From Isoetes taiwanensis (Eukaryota; Streptophyta; Lycopodiopsida; Isoetales; Isoetaceae): a DNA stretch of 64,000 nucleotides. Location of the stretch: contig JAJEKV010000076.1 of the NCBI GenBank assembly GCA_021234155.1, positions 5,671,819 to 5,735,818 of the forward strand, given 5' to 3'. The translations under genes were made by a program, and so were the position numbers. The notes beneath the pieces were generated by a model that was not told the DNA's origin, did not search any database, and was given only the letters and a program-made list of their open reading frames with translations. The stretch's first letter is position 1. Each line of letters starts with the position of its first letter. Shown piece after piece: positions 1-13,450 of this stretch.

Positions 1-2200
1 ATCGGTGATATAATAACTTTTTGTATTCCACGATAATATAGGATATTAATAAGATATAAGATCTTTTTGTCTTGCATGCAAATACTCTTTTGGGTTAGAA
101 CCTCCATCACTTAAGGTGACTGGGCCTATACAAGAAACTTTCAAAAGAATAGCCCTAAACAACAAGTATTAGTACCTTCCCATTTCCTCGTAAAAAGGAG
201 CAAATACTCAAGTCAAGATGGTTGGAAGAAATGAATTAACTTTTTAAGGTTTGTTTTTTCCTAATTGGCGAGAAAAATTATTAGAAGAGTATGGTGAAAT
301 CCTCGACTAAGTAAGAGTTGTAGCCAACCCTGGAGATATTTGAGCTCAAACTTGGGTCAAAAATTGGTCCATCGCATTAATGTGCAAGGAAATGGCTTTT
401 CAAAGGTTGCTTAAAGTCTTTTGAGAAATTTCAAGCAAATAGGTGTAAAAGTAGTAAGTAATTTGGGGCAAGAGATCAAATTGCAATTTGAATCACTATG
501 AGGTATTTTAGGTACCTGATTTGCAAAAAATACAGTCAAGAACTTGTCTCAGGACCGATTGGTAAATTTATAACTCCGGGTTTGCATTGGTTTTTTTGAA
601 AAGTTTTAAACACATAGGAGCTAGTGGACGTAAGAACGGATGGCAACCTTTCAAAAAGATTTGGAGCAGAGGATATTCTATTGTGGAATTGTTTGAAGTG
701 GAAAAACACTAGAAATCACTTGAGAGATGTTTTTTTTTGAAAATTACGGGCAATTTTCATTGATGAGAAGGTATACAAGTCATAATATGATTGTGTAGAA
801 TGTAATCAGCCCTCCAAACACATAAGAAGATCATTCAAATTACATAAGATAACATAAGGAGGTTTTTCGGTCGGTGAAAAAGTGCACAAGAACTTGAATC
901 ATGGTCATTATGTATCAATATCAAATTTGAGCACGTCGGTATCCAAAAATTGTCACGTGGTCTTATCCCTGGTATATATTTTCAAATAGGTAACCATCTT
1001 AGAGCTTGATTTTAAGGTCATTATAAACTTAGGAGGGCGAGAAATTGACTTTCCTGATTCGAGCGATTGAGCTTACTTCCATTTTGGGAGTTCGTGAGCC
1101 GGTTTTTTGTGATTTAGCGACAAAGGTTTCCATATTTTCGCTTATTTGCATGATATCTATTTGGCAAATATTCGTGGCCAATATCTTAAATTTAGCTAGC
1201 TGACACGATTTTTGTATTTTTCTCCAAGTATCGGCATATATCGTCATATAACCCATGGTTTCAAATGTTTAAAAAGCCGAAAAATTATAAGATCATTTAA
1301 GTGCAAGGCTATATACCATGGGGAAAACTTTGTGTGCTTTAAGATTCTTTGGAATCTTTGGATCATGAGTAGCGGAATTGGCAAAGGAAGAGAGGGTAAA
1401 AAAGCCATGTATGGAAAATATGATAATGGAACGGAAAAAGGTATCGAGAAAAATAAAGGCACTTGTGCAAAAAGATGGATAAATAGTAGATAACATGGGA
1501 GATCTTGAGAGGTGTGGGTCTAATAGCCTATGTATGGGGAAAATAGAGGAAGGGGCTGAACAAGGTTTAAAAAGGTGAACACCATAGGGCAAGGAATGAA
1601 ATGTGTGGATATGGAAAGAAAAATGACTAGAGAAAAGATGCAAGGATGGATAAAGGGAATATGGATGGGAGATGGGGAAAAATGGCTAGGGCTTAGACAC
1701 TTATACCATGGGGTTCCAAACATTAACTTCCAACCTCAAAACAAATTGTCTTGGCTAAACTTCATAACCCAGTCTTCTAAAACATATCTTTGACCCATCT
1801 TGAATGAAATACCATTCCTCCTCGTCTAAGAGGGTGTTTAAGCGGTCAAGGACCGCATTCTTTTTATTTTTTTCCCTCATTTGCTTTTTGGGATATATAA
1901 AATTCTTGACATAGTGAATTGACTTCCATCATTTTGTATTAAACAAAAATGCATTTGAGGTCACCGAACAACTCATACAAGAGAGACCACCTTGGATTGG
2001 GTGGGATCTCTCCATAAACCTCCTCCATGGGGAAAAACCCTTTGGGTTCATTCTCCCATCCAAGACTCAATGGTATAGAGTTAAGAGTTATTTCCTCCTA
2101 AACCCGGATCTTATTCATCATCAAGATCATCTTCGTCACCGCCGAGAGACATCTTTACTTGTATGCTACCATCCATCGGGCCTCCTCAATATTTGGGAAG
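1..2200. other. Gene-free AT-rich stretch
   Basis: I see no recognisable gene, RNA or element here. The short overlapping ORFs around 1.0-1.8 kb lie on both strands, contain runs of hydrophobic or purine-derived residues and have no family signature. They are most likely chance frames. CAG and CTG are scarce, as in the other repeat-like blocks of the window. Confidence 0.6.
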
Positions 2201-2213
2201 CTGGCGACAAGAA

Positions 2214-2270
2214 CAGGAAGGGGTGGGATTTGAACCCGCGATAATAACCCGCAGAGCACGCATTCTTAGC
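2214..2270 (-). pseudogene. 3' half of a tRNA-Ser-like gene
   Basis: Read on the minus strand, the fragment begins with GCTAAG, as expected for a GCU anticodon followed by its 3' stem. A long variable region follows, then a T-arm-like GCGGGTTCAAATCCCAC (one mismatched stem pair), then an acceptor-like CCCTTCC. The 5' half is absent: the sequence beyond position 2270 does not continue the anticodon stem. A long variable arm fits the serine class. It could be a copy of an organellar tRNA moved to the nucleus or a decayed nuclear tRNA. It cannot be functional as it stands. Confidence 0.4.
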
Positions 2271-5200
2271 GGGGAATGTGATGCAGGTAAGGTCCCTATT
2301 GAAACCGAGATTAAAGTCGACTCCGCTTTCTCACCTTGTCTTTGCTCGACCATTTACTAGACACGACGCGTATGATTACTTGGAAATGTCTTTGTTGAGT
2401 GTACTCAGAAGGAGATTTGGTAGGGTGGCTGACACAGGTATGTATATCTTATTGAACCCGATCTGCATGAATTGCTAGATGGGATGGATGCGGATGGATG
2501 AGATTCTAAACACTGCCTTGCCTTACATATGCTTCCTTGATTCTTTGTGTGGTCTCAACCACGTTTCCAATCTATATTCACACTCCAATAAATTGGTCGA
2601 TGCTCGAAAGTTATGAGAAAGAGTATATGATAACATTTTCGAATTAGGTGAATCTATCACGATTGTTATCCTTTGCATGGGATCCCTCACCACCTCATCT
2701 TTTTAGAAAGTGTGTAATCTCTATGTTGTCACGATCTTGGGCATCATTAAGTGAAAGTCCTCTGAGTGGGTCTCTAGTCTTGGAGTGTAAAGCATCTCGG
2801 GTTAACTTATCTTGATGACTTCACTTGATTAAATCATTCTCTATCCTCTTGACCTCTTTTGTTAAACATCAATTTCGACTTTTGCCATCAATATGGATTG
2901 CAATTGTTCAATTCAATTCTATTATTCTATTTTGTAATAAATTGACGGCGATACGACAAACATATCAAAACCTCTGACCAGAACAGTGGCAGAGCAAAAC
3001 ATGAGCAGGATGTTCTGTGCGGAGCAGGAAAGAGATAAACTAAACATACCACATAGGTTCTGCATCGGCTATTTTTGGAATCAAAGTGCTCTTTGAAATG
3101 AAGCTTTTATAAGACTACCATGCATGTTGTCATGAAAAATTACAAACCTATAGTGCTTTTAATTATAGTGCCTTTAACCCATTAATAAAGCCTATAAACT
3201 CACAGATGCTTAAAGATGTAGTAATCATATTTGATGTGTTTCATTTTGAAGTCATAGAGATATGCGCAATCAAGAGCATGAAGTTTAAGGCTTCATAAGG
3301 CTATAATTTGATGCAATCTCACGTCTTAACTTGATAATAGGCTTCTTGATAAAGCGACACAATGTATATATTTTACTTCTACTTATTTACTTTTTTTGGG
3401 GGAAGAGGGGAGGATGCTAATGATTTTTGGTGCCAACATGAAATCACACTTACAAAAGAAACGCCCTTTGCTCTAGAATTTTGATCAAAACTACAAATTA
3501 GTGGTGAATATGAAACCAAAGGAGATGTTTGCAATGTTGGGATGTGAAACAATGGGTCCAAAAGCTGGTAGACAACATAAGCCCGGCCACAGACTTCCCC
3601 CTCAAAAGCTTTGGTTTATGATAAGAAGGTCGTCTGTCCAAATATATCCCTAGCTCGGGTAATCACAATTGATTCCATTTCCTTTAATGAATCACGTAGA
3701 ATGAATCAAACTACCATTCTTTTCAAGAAAACCGTCCAGACCTTTACGCTAGCAAGAAAGAGCAAAAGGAAAGAGAGGGAGATCAAAACACTATTTAAAT
3801 AACTTTTGGAATAAGATAAGTACCAAAGAAACCAAATAACTAGAAGCCTCAAGACTATACATGATTTTGCTCCACCTTATGGACACATATATCCTTTGAT
3901 TGTGTTCCTATTAATTGAAAATAGATGGTCTCTCGCAACTTTTTTAGGGCCAGGCTCAATGCATAAAGATCTAGATTCACATGAGAAAGAGCCCATCTCA
4001 ATAAAATCAAGAAGATTGGGATTGCGTAAAAATTACGTAACTGCCAAGACCCTCCATGCTTGTAAGGAATCATAAATGCATTTGATGCGTTAGCAAAAAA
4101 GATCCACGTTGGTGGATTTCACCTATAAGCTTTTGAGAAAACTTGCATGCACGAATAAGACTTCAAGAAGAAGAAGCACTTCAAGGCGTCTTTGATTTGT
4201 CGCGGGATCCTCTAAACCGATGTTAGTAAATATCCAACTAGCCTATGGATTTCGAAATCCCTCGGAGACCAACAACAAGGTCTTGGGATTGAGAGGGAAG
4301 CGTGACCTACACTTCTCTCAAGCCCTATAGGCTGCTACCTAGCGCGAAAGAACCATCCATTTTTATATATCAAAATCTTTAAGCATTGTGGCTACATTGT
4401 CAAGTAACCATTTTAGTACAATTTGTTCTCTTCGGTGGCTAGAGTTCAAGATTTACAAGTTTGCTATATTTTGCAGGTTGCCCTAGGGGCAATCCCTTGT
4501 TTATATATGGGTTTTGGCATATTCTAGGTATATGCTAATATATACGGAATATCTTTGGCTACTAAGCTCCTATGAGGCATGGCTGGCGATTACGCCCACA
4601 TTTAGGCGGCCGTATGCATAACAAACTAACTAGGCAAATTGAGCTTGCCATATCACTAGCCCAATCGCGATAGATTTTTCACTTTCTAACGATGCGCCTC
4701 AAAGCTATGGATTCATGATAAATTTGGGGTAGTCTTTGCACATTTTCTTGAAAATCGATTCATAGTTTTCGGCAGGTTTATAAGGTAGGCCCCTCTTGGG
4801 TATCTTTGTGGGGATGGGGAAGAGCCTCTGAAATTTTTGAGATGTTTTACTTAAAGGCGGACCTTCGAGGGGGATGGCGATTATGCGCGTAATAGGCGGG
4901 ATCTAATCTCCAAAAAGCAGTTTTGATTTCTACTTTACCTGGTGCTGGTGCCTCCCATCTTCATGCGGCGCAGCCTAAGCTTGTAAATGGCAGCAACATA
5001 TGATAACATACACTTGTAAGGGCGGAAAAATATATATATTTACGAAAAGGATGGATTTACTATATCAATCCCAAAAATTTGTCCATGGTTTATGTCACGA
5101 CAAACTCTGGTAACATGGCTTACCGTTTGAGTACCGGCCCAGAATGGAAGGCGGGTTAAAGATCACATTCGGGGAAAGAATATCAAATTAGCTTCGGCGT

Positions 5201-5700
5201 TTTGAGGGCTACATTTGGTGGGGATGACGAATCTTGATGGCCTTTGGTGCTTTTGCTCTTTCCTTTTGAAAAGCCAAACCCTTTCATGAAAGCTGTAATA
5301 ATCAAGTATGCTTTCTAATACCTACCTTATGTTCTGCTAAGATGCATATATATGTTATGTAATAATAATTGAAAATAACTATCACGGTAGGTGATTTCTA
5401 GTCGGTCAGAGAATACCAATATGTGAGGGCGTGATGCATTGATGGATTCCAGAGTGGAAGGTATGTGATAAAACAATGGAATCGGGGTATGGGATGCAAA
5501 AGGTGGCGAGGATGTCTTCAAGCTAGCTTTGCCATGATGGTGCGGATTTGGGCCATCTTTGCTACATCACACTTTGGAGGTGAAGCTTGTCTTTTGAATT
5601 CACTATGTACAAAAAAAAAAAAAAAAAGAAAAATTATTGAATTGAATGCATGTATAGAATTACACAATCCTACACCAAGAAGCGGGTCACTTATTTTCTC
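2271..5700. other. No gene recognised
   Basis: Apart from the shared repeat near 4.5 kb and an A-rich run at about 5,610-5,640, nothing here could be identified. The ORFs are short, lie on both strands and lack splice-site support. Confidence 0.5.
4475..4560 (-). repeat. Dispersed repeat shared with the MULE right end
   Basis: The block with GCCCTAGGGGCAA, then CCCTTGTTTATATATGGG, then a TATTCTAGGTATATG-like end matches 36,565-36,650 in opposite orientation. The second copy lies just inside the right terminal repeat of the MULE. It is probably a piece of a related element. A weaker relative of the AAACAAGGGTTTGC part occurs near 44,530. Confidence 0.6.
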
Positions 5701-8700
5701 ATAAATATTACAAGCCACGAGTTGAGAAAGTGTTCAAGCTTCTCAATTTTATCTACCCTCATGAGTGCTATAGCATGGAGGTTGCTCATGGCTTTGTCCA
5801 TCTCCCCTTTTGGGTAGATCTTGTCCTTTGAAATTGACAAGTTGGATATGACCATACCCACACACCACCAATTCCCTCCTTTGAGGATCAGCATGATTTT
5901 GTTCTCCACTTCTTCTCCCGCGGTCGATGTATTGCTCCTTCAAGTTGCCCTTTTGTGCCTTTCAACGGGCTCATAATATTGAACACGGAATTCATGATGC
6001 GGCTCCTCTCCATCCCAGCATGGTGGTGGTGTATCAGAAGAGTGCCACCTAACCAAATTGGACAATCCTCATCGTCGAAGCCTTATTAGCACAAAGTATC
6101 CTTCTTGATGTCCTCAAAAAGGATCCCCTTTCGGGAAGATCAAACCACGCCGACTTTGAGGCCTTGCTTCCCTACAAAACACTTGGAGCCATTGTGGGAC
6201 CTAAGTCAACTATCTTAAGATGTGCTTGCTCCATGAGAACCCTCCCAACCGGACTTTGGTAAGAACTCATCTCACCTTCCCGATGGTTGTTGTTCGTTTC
6301 TAAGCATGTCACAACTTTCTCCCAATAATTGATTAGGGAATCCATATGATTTTTCTTCGTGGTGGAGGTGTGCTTTCCATATCCGAACATCCTAAAGGAG
6401 GAAGTGGTTTTGGCTCCCTAGGAATAAGAACTTCACATAGCCCCCCTTTGCCACAACTTCGATTCCTTGTCACGAGGCATCCACAACTTATCACCTAGTC
6501 TCCCGCCGATTATTCCATCACGATTTAAAACTTGAATTGAAGTGGTTTTGTGTGTCTGTCATAACTGATTCTTACCATCTAGCAAGTATCCTCGACAAAT
6601 AATTTCCAATGCAACTTCATCCATCAAAAGAAAACCATTGGGTTGGGGTCAATGTAGCTCTCAAATCGTCCATTAGCTCGGGGGCAGTCCGTTTTTTTCT
6701 CTCTTGAGCTTGGTAGATAAAGTTCAAGAATGCATCTATATATCACCATGTGTATTCCCAACCATCATGAACCCCACCTTCACAATCTTGAATACTCCCC
6801 CCTTTGTTGTCAAATGCGGCATTGCCCCAAACATCCATCTATTCTTGTTTTTTCTTTCCACGGTTGTCGTTAATTGAACATATGGCTCCTCTGGCGTTTG
6901 TTTCTCAAAATGGGGAACTCATCCCAAGTCCTCCTTGTTTCTTTCGACACCTTGGATGTAAAGCTCCTTTATGCGCCTTTGGTCACAAAGCGATTGATAG
7001 ATCCATTAAAAAGCCTCAAAACAATGAGGGGAATACGCCTCCCCTCCTTCTATCGTTCCTCCTCTCTAGTGTTCTCAAGCAACTTGAAAATAGAACTCAC
7101 ATGAAAATTAGGATCATCCCTCCATAGATCAAAGCACAAAATGATGACCATAGGTGCGGTTCCATGCCCATGTGTCAAGACACCCACGAGGCTTACTTTC
7201 ATCAGCGTTTGGCGGGCAGCTTGGGCAAAGGATCTAGCTTTGGCAAGAAAGTCTTGTTGAATTATACACAAATTACGTCGCTGTACGCATAGGGGGAAAA
7301 TGTTCTCCACTTTGTCTGACTATCTACATGATATTTGGTCCGATTGGTGATCTACAAATTGCTCCCGATTGCCATTCTTTTCTTTCTCTATTGCGCTTGA
7401 TGCAAGTGTGTCCTTCAATTGAATGAAAGTGTTGCACTTTGAGAATGGCATATGTTGCAAGACACACCGCATTAAAGAGAAATGAGTTTTTTCCATAACA
7501 CTTTGAAAGATGATTGAGAAAAGGGAATTAGGACTCAAGTAGTTTCTACAATGGAGTTGACCTCTTTAAGGCACTCTTACCGGATGTAATGTTGTGGCAA
7601 CACCCTTTGGACCCACTCATTGCGCAGCTTTCGTTCACCTTAGACTTATGCGGCATAGATTGGGACATGTATCTCCGCGACGAATCTCGAAGGCTGCAAT
7701 GGCCCTCAAAGTGTTTGCTCTAGGTTTCAAAGGTCATTACATTGCCATCGAATTTGGAACAACTTTTTGCCTTTGACTTGCTCCCCAATACCTGTAAAAT
7801 GATGTCTTGCTTTCGGAGCCAAATAATCCATCTTAATGCTCTCATTTATAACCGGGCCCCTCAATTGATAAAGTAATATTCCCGTGTTTCCATCATAGCG
7901 AGAATTTTTATACAAGGAGTAGATGAAATTAAATCTTTGCGAGCTATCAATGTATTTATACCTTATTTCCACAAAGTCATCCACATTATACTTTGAATTG
8001 TGCAATCTAGAGTGCAACACTCTTGTCCCCTAATTGCTTCTAGGTTTTTCTTTGGTTGGTGCCATACTTACCATCCTTTGTAAATATCTGTCATTTCTAG
8101 CCCTTTTTGGGCACCCCCTTGCTGCCTTTTTTGGAAACACATGTAGAGCCTCTTCCTTGTAATCAAAGAATGCTCATCCACCACCAAACCTTCCACATTA
8201 TGCGGATTTGGCCGGGTATCTACTTCAATTGGGCCTTTTTTGTTCTCACCATTCTTGTGTGTAATGTGTCTAATTGGCCATCTTAAGCTGAGTTTGAGAC
8301 TTCGAAAGTAACTTCGAGACACACAATGCATCCTTTGGAGCTCCACAGGACATGATTTATCAACCTAGATAAAGCTTCCCAATGCCAATACCAAGATGAT
8401 CATCTCCCGACCTTTCATCATTCACACTATCGGATGGATCCACTGATTTATGATGCCCTCTGCAAAGACCATCCCCGGCCTACTGGCGCTATAATAAGCA
8501 ATCCATCTTCCTCCATTGGAGCCTAGGGCAATGTCACGGCATTTCACTTGCTTCGGGCCAATTGCGCTTTTCGGGTGCTCCCTAAATGAAAGAAGACATT
8601 CAACATGGAACATTATAGCTATATATAACCATCGACACTAGAAAAAAATAAACAATATTCATTTACATCGATGAGCAAGGCGAAGAAAGGCCTTGTCATA

Positions 8701-9380
8701 AATTGCCAAAACTTGTCTTTGGAAGGGTTTGGAAGGGATGAAGGAGGCGAGGACACTCACTTCAAGAGAGCTTCGGAATGGAAATTTCTAGGTGAGGGAA
8801 GAAGCTCTTTAACACGTGAATGTTCACATTCAACGTGCTTCAAGAGTTTAAAGCACTCAAATCCCAATGGGATCTTGTTGAGAAGGAGAAAAAGTCAAGA
8901 AGAAGAGTGCAAGTCGCGAAACCGAAAGCACTCCCGCAGGATTCCGATGCGGAAGATGACAAAATGGTGGACTCTCGGTTCCTTTGGATCCAGGCGACCA
9001 AATAAAGAAGTCGCGAGAGGGGGCTCAAAAGATGGGGCGTCTGGCTCCAGTTTTTATCACTGGGATTAGCCAATGTTTGTAGACATAAGATGGTTGAAGG
9101 TTTGCATTGGTGATGCGGTCCTCTTCAACCCATTGGGAACTTAATCCACTCACATGCCGGGGATTATGAACCTCATGGTGTGTCATCCCGCGGATCCAAT
9201 GCTGGGACGTTATTCCATTGATAGAGCTACATGTGAATTATTGACCGGTGGAGAGCGAGGGAAGACACGAAGGGTTAAAATGTGAGGTTACGGATCATTA
9301 ATAATCGGCATTCCGTGAGGGCGGCACAAGTGTTGCGAGCGAAAAGGAGGTCCCACAAAGAATTAAGAATCGATATTCTT
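5700..9380. other. Decayed block of unidentified ORFs
   Basis: Several minus-strand frames of 60-100 codons lie at 5.7-5.9, 6.2-6.4, 7.05-7.5, 7.7-8.0 and 8.07-8.6 kb, with a plus-strand frame of 132 codons at 8,671-9,069. Their composition looks partly protein-like, with charged, coil-like stretches. I could not match any to a family, and no continuous gene model can be built. CAG and CTG are scarce. An old transposon body is the most likely source, but this is inference. Confidence 0.3.
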
Positions 9381-9604
9381 AAACGGAGTGCGAGTTCTCT
9401 CTCGGCCGGGTACACCACCCACCCGAGCTTGCGGCATTAGTCATTGTCAAAATACAATAGCATCAAAGCGCCGCCTACATAAGATATTTTACTCAGCCCC
9501 GCAGGGGGCCATCCTCGACTTCGCCCAGAAAGAATGCCGCATCCTCTTTTTTTTGTCTTCCCATGGATTTTATACCCACAATTTTCTATTTATTGCCATT
9601 TTAA

Positions 9605-9805
9605 GGGACTTCTTTTGCAATTGGGGACTTTTCGACTTGGCAGTGGAGAAAGCCCGCACCTCTGTTTTTGTATTACTATGGGTATTCTCACCACGAAGTG
9701 AGACCGAGTCAAGAATACCCAGAATTGTACTTTTTGCTATTGAGAGGCTTCCTTGTAATTGGGAACTTTTCGACTTGCGAAGTCGAAAGCCCCCCCTCCC
9801 ACTCC
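9605..9805 (+). repeat. Short diverged direct repeat
   Basis: A block containing TTGCAATTGGGGACTTTTCG at about 9,617 recurs as TTGTAATTGGGAACTTTTCG at about 9,750. Both are followed by GACTTG and an AAAGCCC motif, and they lie about 135 bp apart. No function is apparent. A 150-codon frame spanning it has no recognisable domain. Confidence 0.6.
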
Positions 9806-10437
9806 TTAAAATGAATTTAGAGATAAATACCTTTTCTTAGAGCCGGGGATCAATTCTCGGTTTTCACTATCTGTTGAATCAATTAATCTCCAATCTCGGG
9901 TAACATAGACGCCTTTGCACAAATCTGATATCATAGATTATCTCCAGCCTTTTCCTCTTAGCTCCAGCTCAGTAGAAGTCTGTCAAAACTCTTCCGACCA
10001 AATTCAAAATCGCTCCTAGTATTGAAATTGGAAACTTATATAGACCCCACAAAAATCAACAAGCTTTCTCGACCAAGCAAAACCTAGAAATATTTCCTCG
10101 GCTAGCATATTGGAAGATGTAATCTTTTGTTGCTAATCCATGTTGTTGCAAATTCGACCTAATCCATCCACGGTCACTTTAAGCTCGAGAGATGTTCCAC
10201 CATTTACCCTATAATTTAGGGAAGAACCCCTTAAGTAAAAGCTCTCGAGCCTTGCATGCATAACTCAAGACTTTTGTTTTCTTTTTAATAGGGTCAAACC
10301 ATTGGCAAGTGCGGATAAAAAAATATTGAAAGCATATGCGCACTCTATTTTATGCATTAGTACGTCCACTCGAGCTCGAGTACACACCATTAAATCATAG
10401 CAAAACCATATTGATATTGACATTAATGTCGGGGCTT

Positions 10438-10476
10438 ATATACCTACCTACCTACCTATCTATGTATCTATCTTAT
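10438..10476 (+). repeat. Tetranucleotide microsatellite (ACCT then ATCT)
   Basis: Runs of ACCT change into ATCT-type units. It is a simple sequence repeat. Confidence 0.9.
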
Positions 10477-10592
10477 TAACCCTTAGGCCCATGAAGAAGC
10501 AGGAAAAAAACAACAATAGGTTCTTAAACAAATCCCTTTGCTACTAACTCATATGCTTCAGCGTACAACTGTAATAGCTATTTTCTAGACTT

Positions 10593-10829
10593 CTAGTATG
10601 CATAAAGGTATACATCAAGGGCAAGAGGAGGCATTTCTAATAAACGTTGAGGAGAAGGAAAAGTAATGCGATGTTGGTTCCAGATATGGTCAAATGCTGA
10701 ATAGGTTAACATAGCATGACGCTCATCCTCCACTTGTGCCTCATGGCAACATGGACAAAAACATAATTCTTGAGGTTCTTTAGTAGGACACCCAACCTCA
10801 ATAGCCAAATTGTGTGAATCAACTCTCAA
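10593..10829 (-). pseudogene. LINE reverse-transcriptase C-terminal zinc region (fragment)
   Basis: The minus-strand frame of 78 codons reads like the extreme C-terminus of a plant L1-type non-LTR retrotransposon ORF2. It has a histidine-containing start (DSHNLAIEVG), a CPCC cysteine pair, then VEDERHAMLTYSAFDHI, which matches the usual VEDE-H-LL-C-Y pattern. The later cysteine of the motif has become Y, a sign of decay. No reverse-transcriptase core is found upstream, so this is only the 3' coding end. The LINE at 56.4-57.4 kb carries the same domain in a different version. Confidence 0.65.
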
Positions 10830-10855
10830 CCGAGCGATGAGTTACCTCCGTTTCT

Positions 10856-10916
10856 CGAATATTGAAAAGCGTATAAAAAATGCAAAAAGAATCCCCTGTT
10901 ACTGTGCTAGATATTG
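10856..10916 (+). repeat. Dispersed repeat (AAAAGCGTATAAA / CCCCTGTTA type)
   Basis: An AAAAGCGTA start, an A-rich middle, then CCCCTGTTA and GCTAGATATT-like sequence is shared with 54,396-54,448 and 55,825-55,876. In the latter two copies the similarity extends about 70 bp further upstream. It looks like the remnant of a short interspersed or fold-back element. Confidence 0.6.
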
Positions 10917-11526
10917 TATACAAGAAACAGTATTGGTGCATTTATCACAAATAAGATGCATCTTTGATGTCTTATTTGGACAGACTTTCTCCTCTCTGTT
11001 TACTACTATAAATTAGTTCTCTTCCTTCCAGTCATCTTCTTAATAAGACTACAGAAGCACATGTTGCACAATGTAGAGCTGGGCCATTCATCTCCTGGGG
11101 CCAAAGGGTAGAACTCCCCAAGATGCTCTAGTTTTTTTGGAGAAGCAATCCTTTCATGAAGCTCTTCTGCCTATGATGCATGCCCCAATATTTGATGATT
11201 TGGCCCCTAATATTTAATTCAATTTAGATTTGGTCCACTAAGAATTAGAGACCAAAAAAGAAAAAAAAAAAGCAATAGCTTGTAAAAAATGTGGTGTTTG
11301 AATTTTTCTCCCAAAGCATACAATATGGCACATGGCAAGAATTAGTCAAGATCTTAATTTATTATTTAAGTGAAACATATAAAGAATTAGTCAAGATGAT
11401 AATCTGCCATTTAGATGCATCATGAGAGTTAGATGGTAGGTAATAGATAAAAGTTCTTTTTATTTCTCCCAACTAGATATGCATATTTCAAGAAAAATAT
11501 AATATGGTATATAGGTCAAGAATATG

Positions 11527-11886
11527 ATGCCCACAATCACACGTTGGTCAAAGTGACCCTTTTATAAAAGATACAAATAACTTCAAGTTGCTTCTACCAA
11601 CCTCACTAAATTGAATGCCCATAAAATGAAACGTTGAAGAGAAAAATATTTATTATACAAAGAAAACATTTACTATACAAAACCACTATCATGATACGAA
11701 AAGCCAATCCAAAAATCTTTGTAGTAATGACTCACACTGTACATAATATATGGTCAAAATGTGATGCCACAATATCACACGTTGGTCAAAATGGCTTGCT
11801 TTTGAAAGACAATTGAAAGATACAAATTTCAACTTGTTTTGCCAACTGCATGAAAAATGAATGCTACCAAATGAAATGCTAAACAC
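11527..11886 (+). repeat. Two diverged direct repeat units of about 120 bp
   Basis: The unit containing ATCACACGTTGGTCAAA, GATACAAAT and AAATGAAACG-like sequence occurs at about 11,527-11,640 and again at about 11,763-11,885. The repeats lie 236 bp apart and differ by substitutions and small indels. This is an old local duplication just downstream of the JAZ gene's 3' end. Confidence 0.65.
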
Positions 11887-12432
11887 TCAAATGTTTAGAA
11901 TTGCCATTGCCCCAAGGTTATAAATTGTACACAAGGATTACATCATAAACTAGAAAGCAATGTAAATCTTATCTAGTAAATGTGTGCTTAAACGTTGGTC
12001 CACTATTCTTAATGTTGAAACTAAGAATACAACGGAACGACTTAAAATCCAAGAGTCAAAAAATACTATAAGAACTTTGAGAGGACAACAAACTTGGGAT
12101 TGGTTAAAGATTGTCAAGAAGAATCCGTTGTCTCGGATTCACAAAAATAATCACAATTTAAGTATGAGATATGAGGCCTTAAACTTAGAGGCATAAGAGG
12201 GTAGAAACCTCCTCATGGACCTCAATGTCTAATCTAGGGGTGTTTTTGGCGCCGGGGAGGGACTTCTTGAGCAATTTCTTGGTTTAGTTTCAACGGATGG
12301 AACCCTGGCACGAAACCTGGATTAGAAAAAAAACAAGGCTTAGAATTGAATCGAATTGAGTTGAATTAGAATGAACATAAAATGCAAGTTAACAACATGA
12401 CCAAAAAAAAATAATTGCAATCAGCCCCCCTT

Positions 12433-13450
12433 TTACCTGTCCTTCCTCTTCTCAGAAATCTTTTGCAAGGAAGCCTTTCTGGCGTACAGATCTGCAAACC
12501 ATATGCATAGAGAATGAGTTTTCATCTTCAATTTTTATATTTCGAGGTTCAAATTCAAGCATAGCTAGGGTTCTTACCGTCAGAAGGTGGCAGTACTGTT
12601 GTGGATTCTAATGGTTTAGGCTTTCTGCTCTCGAATTATTTGCTACAACCATGATGGCCTTTGCCTGAAGACGCAGAAAATGTTCAGCAATGTTTGAATT
12701 TGAGATGAGACAGATGCAATTTTAAAGCGTGATCAATTCCTACCTTGTCTTGGGAAATATCTTCAAAAACACAAACTGATCCGCCATAGATAAGTGTGAG
12801 CATAGTTGAGCATGCAGCATCGGTATTAGTTTTCGCCTGATTCTGCTTGTTATTCGCTTTAATTTGAGCTTCTTCTTTGTTAGAATTTGATTCTACAATT
12901 GACGTTATTTCAGCCATTAACTTCTGGCGTTTAGAGCTTGGTAATTCATCATTAAGTGCCTGCTTGACCAGATTTGAGTCAAATTCAGGGAAATCAGATA
13001 CTCCTGCATATGCACAGAGAAATTTATTTTAAAAAACAGAGCTTGAGCATGTGCAAATGGACTTAAAAAACATATTTACACTTATTCTAAGACTAAACAA
13101 TAAGATTAATGGGGGATTAACGAGTATGCACCTTTTTTTCTTATCTGCTGCTGGTAATAATCCCTGGCAAGCTGCAGGGCTTCAAATGCAACACGTTCTT
13201 GGAAATCCTGATCAGGTCTACTGTCACAAGCCTTATGAGATTCAGCCAAAGGCTCTTCACTAATCCTATTACTTCCTGATTCCTGAGAACTATTACTTGG
13301 TTTCTGACACTTTGCTTCTACTATTTTCTTTAGGGTCTCAGCTAACTCACTTGATCTGCGCTCTACTTTTACATTGCCGCATTTGGAAGCAGCGACATGC
13401 CCGTGCTTGGGAGTGGGTCTAAAAAGCTTTGCTTTCTTAGAATCCGCCAT
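12433..13450 (-). CDS. JAZ/TIFY jasmonate-signalling repressor, four exons
   Basis: JAZ proteins hold MYC-type transcription factors inactive in the nucleus until jasmonoyl-isoleucine makes the COI1 ubiquitin ligase bind and destroy them. Exons on the minus strand are 13450-13132, 13003-12744, 12664-12578 and 12491-12433, all with GT/AG borders. Exon 1 starts MADSKKAKLFRP and is rich in Ser, Lys and Gln. Exon 2 ends with the TIFY motif (LTLIYGGSVCVFEDISQDK, about residues 175-193; TLIYGG replaces the usual TIFYGG). Exon 3 continues it with AKAIMVVANNS. Exon 4 encodes the C-terminal Jas motif, DLYARKASLQKISEKRKDR, then TAA. The phases fit except in exon 3, where the frame runs into a stop (NH*) unless it shifts near AATTCGAGAGCAG. 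Shifting by one or two bases restores SRKPKPLESTTVLPPSD and the phase of exon 4. This is either a small lesion or a sequence error. About 240 residues is a normal length for the family. Confidence 0.88.

Noticed and set aside
1029-1793. Cluster of overlapping ORFs on both strands
   Set aside because: No family signature, no splice or start context, and equal support on both strands.
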